From: Methanoregula sp.
GTDB lineage: Archaea > Halobacteriota > Methanomicrobia > Methanomicrobiales > Methanospirillaceae
Assembly: GCA_028711405.1 (NCBI GenBank)
Contig: JAQTSH010000038.1
Coordinates: forward strand, 1-10,780
DNA length: 10,780 nt
Direction of reading: 5' to 3'
Under the pieces are notes generated by a model. That model worked only from the letters and a program-made list of their open reading frames with translations, did no database searches and was not told the DNA's origin. Each line of letters starts with the position of its first letter. Within the stretch, counting starts at the first letter, position 1. This document shows, one piece after another, positions 1 through 7,199 of this stretch. Made by a program: the position numbers and the translations under genes.

Positions 1-1178
1 GCCGAATAGAGGCGAGCCAGCTCAAAACACCGGTCGGCTTCAGCTTCCTTGCCGATCCTTTTTAATAACACCCCTTTCGCATTCAGGATCCGGGAATTTC
101 GTGGATGGATCTGGAGCGCATGCTCATAAGTATCCAGCGCTTCGTCAATCCGGTTCAGTTTGGCAAGCGCGGTTCCTTTTCCGTACCAGGAGGGGAAATT
201 CAAAGGATTCATCGCAATGGCATTCGAGTATGCACTGATCGCTTCGTCATACTGGCGCTGGAAGAGCAGGTAATTTCCGTGATCGTACCACCCGGTTGCA
301 TCGGTAGGAGCCGTGGCAGGTTCTAAAACCTGTTTTCTGCCGGTCTCAAACGTAATACTGACTTCCCGTGTCTGTGCGTCAGACCGGTCAGGTTCCTGCG
401 CCCTCTGCCATGTGGGAGAGGTTGTGTGGGGGTAGAGGACAATCGCGACTCCACTGATCTCTCCTGTGCCGTCCCGCAGGGGAATCGCGAGCGTATCGTC
501 CAGCTGGTGATGGGTCAGATCTTTTGAAAGAACACATGAGTTGACGGGGATGGTTCCGATGATCCCTTCTCCTAAAATGGGTGTGACATTATAGTGGAAC
601 GGTTCATTTGTGATGGGATCCACAAAGGTGAGAACCTGTTCGAGCGGTTGCTCATATGCCTCCTTGTTCTGCCAGCCGGTCATGCGTTCGGCTGCCTGGT
701 TCACCAACAGGACATCTCCCTCACCGTTGATGGTGATGATCCCTTCCGGAAGTGAACTAATCGTGCTGTCAAGCCAGAAGTTCCGCTCGTCCTTTTTCTG
801 GTCGGCATGTTTCTTCTCGAGCGCGACCCGGATGGTAGTCGAGAGCGTATTTGCGGAGAACGGCTTGATGATATAGCCATACGGTGCGGTGGCAAGTGCC
901 CGATCAAATGTTTTCTGGTCGGAGAACGCGGTGAGAAATATGACCGGAATGTTGAGTGTGGTATGGATCGTTTCAGAGGCTTTGATCCCATCCATCTTTC
1001 CCTGGAGCCGGATATCCATGAGAACAAGATCGGGTCGTTCGCTCTTGGCTTTTGCGATCGCTTCCTCACCGGTTGCCACAAGTCCTGCGATCGCATACCC
1101 CAGGCTGATAAGGCTGTTTTCTATGACTTTCGCAACGATAAAGTCATCTTCCACGATCAAAATTAGGATTTTTTTCAC
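1..1178 (-). CDS. Response regulator: receiver-PAS-TPR (3' end cut by window edge)
   Basis: A continuous reading frame from GTG 1178 to the left edge gives 392 residues with no stop. Residues 1-122 are a CheY-like receiver: acidic cluster E10-D11-D12, phospho-acceptor D55 in 'LMDIRL', T83 in 'FLTAFS' and K105 in 'IIKPFS'. Residues about 132-250 look like a PAS sensor ('GIITINGEGDVLLVNQAAER'). From about 296 there are at least three TPR units, the last cut by the window ('YDEAISAYSNAIAMNPLN', 'IDEALDTYEHALQIHPRN', then a third). There is no kinase or DNA-binding domain, so output is probably protein-protein contact through the TPRs; this is inference. No in-frame ATG lies upstream; GTG is supported by AGGT seven nt before it and by a TATA box. 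The paralogue at 5721 has the same layout. It is transcribed divergently from the hybrid kinase at 1510. Function is confident at domain level only; the cellular output is unknown. Confidence 0.85.
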   Translation of the reverse strand, partial: MKKILILIVEDDFIVAKVIENSLISLGYAIAGLVATGEEAIAKAKSERPDLVLMDIRLQGKMDGIKASETIHTTLNIPVIFLTAFSDQKTFDRALATAPYGYIIKPFSANTLSTTIRVALEKKHADQKKDERNFWLDSTISSLPEGIITINGEGDVLLVNQAAERMTGWQNKEAYEQPLEQVLTFVDPITNEPFHYNVTPILGEGIIGTIPVNSCVLSKDLTHHQLDDTLAIPLRDGTGEISGVAIVLYPHTTSPTWQRAQEPDRSDAQTREVSITFETGRKQVLEPATAPTDATGWYDHGNYLLFQRQYDEAISAYSNAIAMNPLNFPSWYGKGTALAKLNRIDEALDTYEHALQIHPRNSRILNAKGVLLKRIGKEAEADRCFELARLYS

Positions 1179-1216
1179 GGCAGGTACCTGTATGAATGCT
1201 GATACTTCTTCATTTT

Positions 1217-1226
1217 TATAAGTAAT
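1217..1226 (-). promoter_or_regulatory. TATA box of the receiver-PAS-TPR gene
   Basis: Read on the minus strand this is ATTACTTATA, centred about 43 nt before GTG 1178. It would place the transcript start near 1195 with a short leader that contains AGGT at 1189-1186. The same box, ATTACTTTTA, sits at exactly the same distance before GTG 5721 in the paralogue. Confidence 0.55.
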
Positions 1227-1460
1227 CGATCTTCTGAGATCTGACCCGATAAGGTATGCGAGCGTGGGTTTCCCACCGCATCATCCCCTGATCGGGTTTA
1301 CAATGCGATGGAGAATACTAAAAGAGACGCGTAAAAATGGATGTGGTACCGACAAGGGTGGTATCGCATAGATAAAAATTTCCCGCCCGTGTTTTCGTGA
1401 AACATGAAGTTACGGGATTTATTTTGCAATTGCCAGTCCAGAAACCACAAAAGACCACGT

Positions 1461-1469
1461 ATTTTATAT
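1461..1469 (+). promoter_or_regulatory. TATA box of the hybrid kinase gene
   Basis: ATTTTATAT is preceded by an A-rich stretch that could serve as BRE. Its centre is about 44 nt before GTG 1510, predicting a transcript start near 1490 and a leader of roughly 20 nt that holds the AGGTG at 1499-1503. It is inferred from position and composition only. Confidence 0.5.
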
Positions 1470-1498
1470 CTATTTTGGGTCAATATCATGGTATTATC

Positions 1499-1503
1499 AG
1501 GTG
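1499..1503 (+). promoter_or_regulatory. Shine-Dalgarno AGGTG deciding the start at 1510
   Basis: AGGTG matches the archaeal anti-SD (16S 3' end CACCUCC). It lies six nt before GTG 1510. The GTG at 1501 is part of this SD and therefore an unlikely start, although it gives a longer frame. Confidence 0.55.
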
Positions 1504-1509
1504 CAGCAC

Positions 1510-4410
1510 GTGTATCATGTTCTTTATGTCGATGACGAACCAGACTTTCTCAGACTGGGAAAGATATATCTGGAACTCTCAGGCGATCTCTCCATCGATA
1601 CAGCAACCTCTGCACAGGACATGCTGGAATCCGGGAACATACATTCCTGCGACGCGATCATATCCGATTACCAGATGCCTAAAATGGATGGCATCGTATT
1701 TTTAAAACAGGTCCGCGCCCGGTTCGGGGATATCCCGTTCATCCTCTTCACGGGAAAAGGGCGTGAAGAGATAGTCATCGAAGCGATCAACAATGGCGCG
1801 GATTTTTATATCCAGAAAGGTGGAAATCCTGAATCCCAGTTCATCGAACTTGAGCACAAGATCAAGATGGCAGTCGAACGTCACCGTGCGATCCGTGCGG
1901 TGAAAGATTCGGAACAGCGCCAGAGCGATATCATCAATTTCCTGCCCGATGCCACATTTGCAATCGATCTCTCGGGTACCGTGATCGCGTGGAACAGGGC
2001 GATGGAAGAGATGACCGGAGTAACACGGGAAGCGATCATCGGAAAAGGGGATTTTGAATATGCGCTGCCATTTTATGGCGAACGTCGAGCACTGCTCCTC
2101 GATTTTGTCATCCGACCCAATGAGGACCTGACAATAAAATATCCGGTACTCACCCGGCAGGACAACAAACTCATCTCCCAGTTGTTCCTCTCGCGCTTGT
2201 ATGCCGGTCGGGGTGCGTACCTCTGGTTTATCGCCTCCCCACTGTACGATGCGAAAGGTCAGATTATCGGTGCCATCGAATCCATCCGGGATATCACTAC
2301 AAGGAAACAGGCAGAACAGGAACTTCAAACTGCCTATGAGCAGATCACCGCCAACGAGGAAGAGTTACGGGAAAATTATGATGAACTAATAAAAAGGCAG
2401 CAGGAACTGCTGGCAAGCGAAGAGCGGTACCGGAATGTTGTCGAGGATCAGACGGAACTCATCGACCGGTTCCTGCCGGATGGTACCCATGTCTTTGTGA
2501 ATGAAGCCTATTGCCGGTATTTCAACATCCGTAAACAGGACCTGATTGGGAAAAAATTCAACCCGCATATCCCGGAGCAGGATCAACCGATCCTCCGGGG
2601 GCGTTTTGCCGCTCTATCGCATGAGACTCCCACAAACACGATCACGCACCGGATCATCATGGCGGATGGATCCTGTTGCTGGCTGCGGTGGAATGACCGT
2701 GCAATCTTTGACCATCACGGCATGTTGATCGAATACCAGTCGGTCGGCAGGGACATTACCGTCCAGAGACTCGCCGAAGATGCGTTAAAACTAAAAAACG
2801 ATGAACTCTCCGCATCCTACCAGCAGATCGCAACGAATGAGATTGCGCTGCGCAAGAATTACGCGGAACTAAAAGAGAAGGAGAAGATCCTGCACGAGAG
2901 CGAAGAGCGGTACAGGACCGTCTTTGAGAATACCGGAACTGCGATGCTCCTCATTGAGAATGATGCGATCATACATCTTGTCAACGAAGAATTTGCACAT
3001 CTGACCGGATATACCAAGCAGGAGATTGAAGGGAAAAAATCCTGGATGGATTTTGTAGCACCGGACGACCTTGCGATGATGCAATACCAGCACCGGCTAC
3101 GAAGGGAAAACCAAAAAGCGGCACAGAAACAATACGAATTCCGGCTCATTACCCGGTCCGGCACTCTCCGCACGATCTTCTTCACCATAGACATGATTCC
3201 GGGTTCAGACCGCAGTGTTGGTTCCCTGTTGGATATCACCGACAGGAAGCAGATAGAAGATGAACTCCGGACAAAGAACGAAGAGCTCTATGCTTCGTAT
3301 GAACAACTGACTGCGACAGAAGAAGAGCTCAGGCAGAACATGGAGGAACTCGCAGTCCAGGAGCAGAGTTTGCGACAGAGTGAAGCTCATCTTGAAAAAG
3401 CCCAACACCAGGCAACGATTGGATCCTGGATCTTTGATCTGGCAACAGGAAATGTCGCCTGGACGAAAGAGACCTACCGTATCTTCGGGATCGATCTCGG
3501 GAGACGTGAACTCTCGTTTGAGGAACTCAGCCGTTGGTGGCATCCGGATGATCAGCCAGTGTTCCTTGCGGCGATGCAGGCGGTGCAGACAACCGGCACT
3601 CCCTATGATCTTGAGCACCGTGTAATCCTACCTGATGGCACACAGAAATATCTCCGTGTCCAGGGAGAGGCGATCACAAATAAAGGCAAGGTTGTCACCG
3701 TATGGGGAACCGTGCAGGATATCAGTGCCAGAAAACAGATCGAAGAGGCGCTGCTTGTCTCGAACCGGAAACTCAACTTCCTGTCGCGGATCACGCGGCA
3801 CGATATTCTCAATCAACTGACGAAACTCAAAGGGTATAGCGGACTATCCGGAGAATGCCTTGACGATCCCGTTCAACTAAGTGTATTTCTCGACAAGGTC
3901 AACCAGGCTGCGACCGCGATCGAGTACCAGATAACATTCACCCGGGACTACCAGAACCTGGGCGTGAGTGCCCCCGTCTGGCGGAACGTGAACAAACTGG
4001 TGATGGATGCCCAGGAGATGCTCCTGCAGCAGACCGTTCCGGTGACAATAGATCACCGTAATCCTGAAATTTTTGCCGATCCGCTGTGTGACAAAGTATT
4101 TTTTTATGTGTTGAAAAACACCCGGAAGTATGCCGGGGAAGAGTCAAGCCGGGTGCAGGTAACATACACTGAACTAGGTAACCACCTGGTCATTACATTT
4201 GAGAGTCCAGGACAGGGTGTCCCGGATGAGGAGAAAGAACAGATCTTCAATCTGGGACTGGAGAAGAATGCCGGAAATGGGTTGTTCGTCTCCCGCGAGA
4301 TCCTGTCGATAACAGATATTGCCCTAACGGAAACAGGCATATACACGAAAGGAGTACGGTTTGAGATCACGGTGCCAAAAGGAATGTACCGGTTTACCGG
4401 TACAGACTAA
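1510..4410 (+). CDS. Hybrid protein: receiver, four PAS domains, histidine kinase module with degenerate ATP site
   Basis: 966 residues from GTG 1510 (969 from GTG 1501). The receiver is residues 1-120: D8-D9-E10, phospho-acceptor D53 in 'SDYQMPKMDG', T81 in 'FTGKG' and K103 in 'IQKGG'. PAS domains lie at about 132-267, 303-422, 464-582 and 624-745, each ending in a 'DIT/DIS..K' motif. Three similar coiled-coil linkers ('..YEQITANEEELRENY..' type) join them. The kinase half starts near 746 with H-box H764 in 'TRHDILN'. The ATPase part keeps N870 but has lost other key residues: Y866 replaces the first N-box Asn, and S899-P900 stand where the G1 box normally has Asp-Asn/Asp. G2 reads 'NAGNGL' instead of 'NTGLGL'. 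No membrane segment is seen, so it is probably cytoplasmic. It could be a weak kinase, a phosphatase or a non-catalytic scaffold. It is divergent from the response regulator gene at 1178. Confidence 0.9.
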   Translation: MYHVLYVDDEPDFLRLGKIYLELSGDLSIDTATSAQDMLESGNIHSCDAIISDYQMPKMDGIVFLKQVRARFGDIPFILFTGKGREEIVIEAINNGADFYIQKGGNPESQFIELEHKIKMAVERHRAIRAVKDSEQRQSDIINFLPDATFAIDLSGTVIAWNRAMEEMTGVTREAIIGKGDFEYALPFYGERRALLLDFVIRPNEDLTIKYPVLTRQDNKLISQLFLSRLYAGRGAYLWFIASPLYDAKGQIIGAIESIRDITTRKQAEQELQTAYEQITANEEELRENYDELIKRQQELLASEERYRNVVEDQTELIDRFLPDGTHVFVNEAYCRYFNIRKQDLIGKKFNPHIPEQDQPILRGRFAALSHETPTNTITHRIIMADGSCCWLRWNDRAIFDHHGMLIEYQSVGRDITVQRLAEDALKLKNDELSASYQQIATNEIALRKNYAELKEKEKILHESEERYRTVFENTGTAMLLIENDAIIHLVNEEFAHLTGYTKQEIEGKKSWMDFVAPDDLAMMQYQHRLRRENQKAAQKQYEFRLITRSGTLRTIFFTIDMIPGSDRSVGSLLDITDRKQIEDELRTKNEELYASYEQLTATEEELRQNMEELAVQEQSLRQSEAHLEKAQHQATIGSWIFDLATGNVAWTKETYRIFGIDLGRRELSFEELSRWWHPDDQPVFLAAMQAVQTTGTPYDLEHRVILPDGTQKYLRVQGEAITNKGKVVTVWGTVQDISARKQIEEALLVSNRKLNFLSRITRHDILNQLTKLKGYSGLSGECLDDPVQLSVFLDKVNQAATAIEYQITFTRDYQNLGVSAPVWRNVNKLVMDAQEMLLQQTVPVTIDHRNPEIFADPLCDKVFFYVLKNTRKYAGEESSRVQVTYTELGNHLVITFESPGQGVPDEEKEQIFNLGLEKNAGNGLFVSREILSITDIALTETGIYTKGVRFEITVPKGMYRFTGTD
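4386..4403 (+). repeat. Perfect 18-nt palindrome over the kinase gene's 3' end
   Basis: GTACCGGT and ACCGGTAC flank TT within the last codons, ending seven nt before the end of the stop codon. As RNA it would fold as a 7-bp stem with a TTTA loop. It may aid termination or protect the 3' end; no other role is visible. Confidence 0.4.
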
Positions 4411-4504
4411 AGAATGTACCAAGACCTTCGCGTACCCGTGGAGATGCATTTCATTTCATGTTTGCGTGCCCGGGGAGTTTCATGAGATTACGTGGGTAAC
4501 TGTA

Positions 4505-4511
4505 TTTTTTT
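4505..4511 (+). terminator. Oligo-T terminator candidate for the hybrid kinase gene
   Basis: Seven T residues in a row, about 95 nt after the stop at 4410, in otherwise mixed sequence. Archaeal RNA polymerase can terminate on T-runs without a hairpin. It is the first clear T-run after the gene. Confidence 0.35.
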
Positions 4512-4711
4512 GTGCGTCATGTTGAATGAGGGCTGCCGCTCCCAAACCCCTGCATGAGTGTTCCACCCCTTGGGGGGGGAATCGCGCGAGATCATACCGG
4601 GTCGCACCCAGGCAAGGCGGTTTCCGTGACTGTAGGTCTGTCTAAACCAATCTTCCATTTGGTTCTTCTCCCGATTTAGGATGACATCAAATTAGAAAAA
4701 AACTGATTCAA

Positions 4712-4802
4712 TCTACATTTAGATAAATTCTGTAGAATTGAGGTTTTTGAGTTCGAAAATTCTGACCGTTTTTATCTAAAAAATTTTATGATTGTAGATA
4801 AA
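4712..4802. repeat. AT-rich block with three TAGATAAA copies and dyads
   Basis: TAGATAAA occurs at 4720-4727 and 4795-4802, and its reverse complement at 4771-4778, so the last two form an 8-bp inverted repeat. TCTACA (4712-4717) and TGTAGA (4731-4736) form another dyad around the first copy. This could be a cluster of binding sites or the arm of a mobile element; no gene start follows closely. Confidence 0.4.
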
Positions 4803-4852
4803 CTTTGTGCCTTCCCAAATCCATCAAATTTTCCCCGCACTTTCGTCGCTAC

Positions 4853-5078
4853 GGGGGGGCACTGCGACCCCCCTTCGCTCCTCACCCTTCGGGACGTGCT
4901 CCTCCTCACCTCTGCGAGGTGAGGCAGTAATGACGAGGTATCCGCCTTCGGCGGCAGGAGGTTAGATGAGCATCGGAGATTTTCGGTCTCTTTGGTGTTT
5001 CCAGAAGTGAGTATTTTGACGTTACATCTGAAAAATCGTCATTGAGCCGCCGCGGGGGCGTCCCTTCGGGGGCGGCGG
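4853..5078. other. Cluster of GC-rich hairpins, possible structured RNA or dispersed repeat
   Basis: Four stems are visible. A run of seven G (4853-4859) faces six C (4868-4873). CCTCACCTC/GAGGTGAGG (4904-4924) is a perfect 9-bp stem with a 3-nt loop. CCGCC/GGCGG (4942-4954) has a TTC loop. CCGCCG...CGGCGG (about 5047-5078) encloses CCC-TTCG-GGG. TTCG-type loops recur, and ACTGC 4861-4865 can pair with GCAGT 4924-4928 to enclose the second stem. It may be a noncoding RNA or a repetitive extragenic element. The strand is not determined. Confidence 0.4.
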
Positions 5079-5101
5079 AACCCTCATCGTGTCGATATTT
5101 A

Positions 5102-5153
5102 AAAGTGAATGATTCTTTCTGGAGCGTACTTGTGCAATAGAATCATCCACTTT
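5102..5153. repeat. 15-bp inverted repeat with 22-nt spacer
   Basis: AAAGTGAATGATTCT at 5102-5116 and AGAATCATCCACTTT at 5139-5153 are reverse complements except for one position. A TATA-like ATATTTAAAA (5095-5104) overlaps its left edge. It could be a strong hairpin in a transcript or a relic of transposon ends. Confidence 0.5.
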
Positions 5154-5301
5154 CTTGTTCTTCAGTTGGAATTTTTGGATTGACAAAATTGATATAATAA
5201 CATGTAAATAACTACTGTTAGTAGGGACTTCTAGCCAATGTTATTATACGACCGAAAAATTTCTTCCTAAACTTGGAGAAGAGCCTTCCATTTTACCCAC
5301 A

Positions 5302-5414
5302 TAGGACTTACGCAATTCGGGTTTTTTGATAGCTGAATACCTTGTGCTTTACGTTGTGGTTACAATTTTACATTTCCAATATTTGCAGTTTGAAGCCATA
5401 TTGCGTAACTTCTA
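5302..5414. mobile_element. MITE-like element with 20-bp terminal inverted repeats bounded by TA
   Basis: The left end (5302-5321) and the reverse complement of the right end (5395-5414) match at 15 of 20 positions, with a perfect core TTACGCAAT (5308-5316 and 5400-5408). Both ends begin with TA, as expected for the target of IS630/Tc1-mariner type elements, and the similarity stops there. The interior of about 70 bp codes for nothing recognisable. From memory, ACTTACGCA-type ends occur in known insertion sequences, but this was not checked. It is probably a non-autonomous remnant. Confidence 0.4.
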
Positions 5415-5452
5415 CCCCAATAAACAGCGATGAGGTTCTTTTTCCGGAATCC

Positions 5453-5510
5453 GATAAGAGCCGAAGTTTTTATATGATCAAAAATCCTAAAATCGGAGAA
5501 GACTCTTATC
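5453..5510. repeat. 8-bp inverted repeat GATAAGAG/CTCTTATC
   Basis: Arms at 5453-5460 and 5503-5510 flank a 42-nt spacer that contains a TATA-like TTTTTATATG near 5467-5476. No start codon with an SD follows, so a transcript from here would be noncoding or would run into the downstream kinase gene. Confidence 0.3.
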
Positions 5511-5572
5511 CCCCCAAAATATCGAATCAGCATTTTTCGAGTACCCTTGATTGCATAACTCCGGGTTGCCGG

Positions 5573-5644
5573 ACAACCGTGGATCCGGATAACCGGGGAA
5601 CAGGAATAACAAGACGGCTTTTTCATACAACCGGTGATCCGGAT
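5573..5644. repeat. Pair of 18-nt direct repeats upstream of the receiver-PAS-kinase promoter
   Basis: ACAACCGTGGATCCGGAT (5573-5590) and ACAACCGGTGATCCGGAT (5627-5644) match at 16 of 18 positions, 54 nt apart. Each ends in the palindrome ATCCGGAT. The second copy ends 28 nt before the TATA box at 5673, a good place for an activator or repressor site of this gene. Confidence 0.45.
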
Positions 5645-5672
5645 TGAAAATTTTCACGCTGCCTGAGATTCA

Positions 5673-5682
5673 ATTACTTTTA
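5673..5682 (+). promoter_or_regulatory. TATA box of the receiver-PAS-kinase gene
   Basis: ATTACTTTTA, centred about 43 nt before GTG 5721 and only about 16 nt before ATG 5694. With the usual spacing of about 25 nt, transcription would begin near 5700, downstream of ATG 5694. The box and its spacing are conserved in the paralogue at 1217-1226. Confidence 0.55.
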
Positions 5683-5720
5683 TCAGTCAGTAAATGACAG
5701 CATTCATACAGGAATCTGCT

Positions 5721-7124
5721 GTGAAAACCGAATCGATACTGATCGTCGAGGATGACTTCATTGTCGCAAAACTGATCGAGAAAAGTCTGGTCGACATAGG
5801 GTATTTTGTAACAGGACTAGTGGCAACCGGTGAAGAGGCGATCGTGAAATCCGAAACAGAACACCCGGATCTCGTACTCATGGATATCAACCTGAAGGGG
5901 AAGATGGATGGCATCGCAGCATCTGGAAAGATCCACGCCACCTTAAACATCCCGGTGATCTTTCTCACGGCATTCTCTGACCAGAAGACGTTTGAACGGG
6001 CGCTTGCCACCGCACCGTATGGTTATATCATCAAACCGTTCTCGCTAAGCACCCTGTCAACAACGATCGAGATGGCACTCTACAAACACACTCTCGACCG
6101 GAAACTCAAAGAGAGCGAGGCGAATTACCGTGCCATCATCGAGAATATGCAGGACACGTTCTACCGGATGGATCTGGAAGGCACGATCACCATGATAAGT
6201 CCGTCCGGGATAAATCTCGTAGGATGTACATCTATCGAGGAATTGATCGGGAAAAAATTCACCCATGTTCTCACCAACGAACAAAAAGATTTCACACAGT
6301 TACTCCAGGTGCTGGAAAAGAAGGGATCGGTCGATCAATACCCACTCATCCTCAAAGACCAGCAGGGTTTGGTGCATCACGTCACGGCAAGCAGTCATTA
6401 TTATTACGATGCGAAGGGTGAGATCCAGGGCGTGGAGGGTATCCTCCATGACATCACGGACCGTAAGAAGGCAGAGGACGCCCTGCGGCGGGCAAACCGC
6501 CAGCTCAATCTCCTTACGGGCATCACCCGGCATGATATCTTAAACAAGGTTACGATCATTCTCGGGTATCTTGGTATCGCCCAAAAAAAATCCACGGATC
6601 CCGCATTAGGGGAATACTTCAGTAAGATGGAATCCGCCACAAAAGCGATCCGGTCGCAGATCGAGTTCACCCGTGTCTACCAGGACCTCGGCACGAACGA
6701 ACCCCAGTGGCAGGTACTGGACACGATCCAACCCCGTTCCCACGTCCCGCCGGATATCACGTTCACCGCAGATGTGAATGGAATCCTTGTCTATGCCGAC
6801 CCGATGCTCGAGAAAGTCTTCTTCAATCTTCTGGACAATTCCGTGCGGCACGGTCAGCGGGTGACCGAGATCCGGGTTTCCTCCCGGCAATCCGGAACCA
6901 GCCTTGTGATTGTGTGGGAGGATAATGGCGTCGGCATCCCCCCGGATGAAAAGGAGAAGATCTTCGAACGCGGGTTCGGGAAAAATACCGGGCTCGGATT
7001 GTTCCTTGTGCGCGAAATCCTCGCCATATCAGGAATCACCATCAGGGAGACCGGTATTGACGGACAGGGCGCGCGGTTCGAGATACTGGTTCCCGCCGGG
7101 GAATACCGTTTCAACCGGGCATGA
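5721..7124 (+). CDS. Receiver-PAS-histidine kinase (intact kinase core)
   Basis: 467 residues from GTG 5721; ATG 5694 in the same frame adds nine residues but lies upstream of the predicted transcript start. The receiver is residues 1-122: E10-D11-D12, D55 in 'LMDINL', T83 and K105. PAS is about 132-250 ('YRMDLEGTITMISPSG' to 'ILHDITDRKKAE'). The kinase has H-box H271 in 'TRHDILN' and N-box 'FFNLLDNSVRHG' (N369, N373). Its G1 box is 'WEDNGVGIP' (D401) and its G2 box 'NTGLGL' (423-426). All nucleotide-binding residues are present, so it should autophosphorylate. No membrane segment is seen, so it is cytoplasmic. The receiver is about three quarters identical to that of the gene at 1178, while the kinase half resembles the end of the gene at 1510. 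A phosphate relay among the three is plausible but unproven. It is convergent with the permease gene ending at 7226. Confidence 0.92.
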   Translation: MKTESILIVEDDFIVAKLIEKSLVDIGYFVTGLVATGEEAIVKSETEHPDLVLMDINLKGKMDGIAASGKIHATLNIPVIFLTAFSDQKTFERALATAPYGYIIKPFSLSTLSTTIEMALYKHTLDRKLKESEANYRAIIENMQDTFYRMDLEGTITMISPSGINLVGCTSIEELIGKKFTHVLTNEQKDFTQLLQVLEKKGSVDQYPLILKDQQGLVHHVTASSHYYYDAKGEIQGVEGILHDITDRKKAEDALRRANRQLNLLTGITRHDILNKVTIILGYLGIAQKKSTDPALGEYFSKMESATKAIRSQIEFTRVYQDLGTNEPQWQVLDTIQPRSHVPPDITFTADVNGILVYADPMLEKVFFNLLDNSVRHGQRVTEIRVSSRQSGTSLVIVWEDNGVGIPPDEKEKIFERGFGKNTGLGLFLVREILAISGITIRETGIDGQGARFEILVPAGEYRFNRA

Positions 7125-7199
7125 AAAAATCCCCAACAGTTTGCTTGTGCCGATAAATTCCCTGTTCTTCCCGGTATGTGCCGAACCGCAACAAGCCTT

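Larger units (their letters stand above)
4411..5672. other. Long gene-free but structured intergenic region
   Basis: No frame here has a convincing start, SD and protein-like translation. The two longest frames (5342-5647 plus, 5360-5626 minus) overlap each other and give compositionally odd peptides. Base composition swings sharply: AT-rich at 4680-4810, GC-rich at 4850-5085, then AT-rich again to about 5560. The hairpins, repeats and MITE-like element listed separately account for most of the visible structure. The region lies between two kinase genes on the same strand, and both retain their own promoters. Confidence 0.6.

Noticed and set aside
701..1096. Long open frames on both strands over the first response regulator
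   Set aside because: They are shadows of the GTG-started receiver-PAS gene, which explains the region with recognisable motifs.
1298..1489. 63-codon minus-strand frame in the divergent gap
   Set aside because: It covers the promoter of the hybrid kinase gene, has no SD and no recognisable sequence.
4566..4579. CCCCTT followed by a run of eight G as a possible terminator hairpin
   Set aside because: The loop would be too small and no T-run follows; the T-run at 4505-4511 is a better terminator.
5342..5647. 101-codon plus-strand frame and an overlapping 88-codon minus-strand frame (5360-5626)
   Set aside because: Neither has an SD, the translations show no domain or regular secondary-structure pattern, and they cover the MITE-like end, inverted repeats and direct repeats instead of a coding pattern.
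4411..5672. Possible tRNA or CRISPR in the long gap
   Set aside because: No GTTCRA T-loop with matching acceptor arms and no regularly spaced repeats were found.
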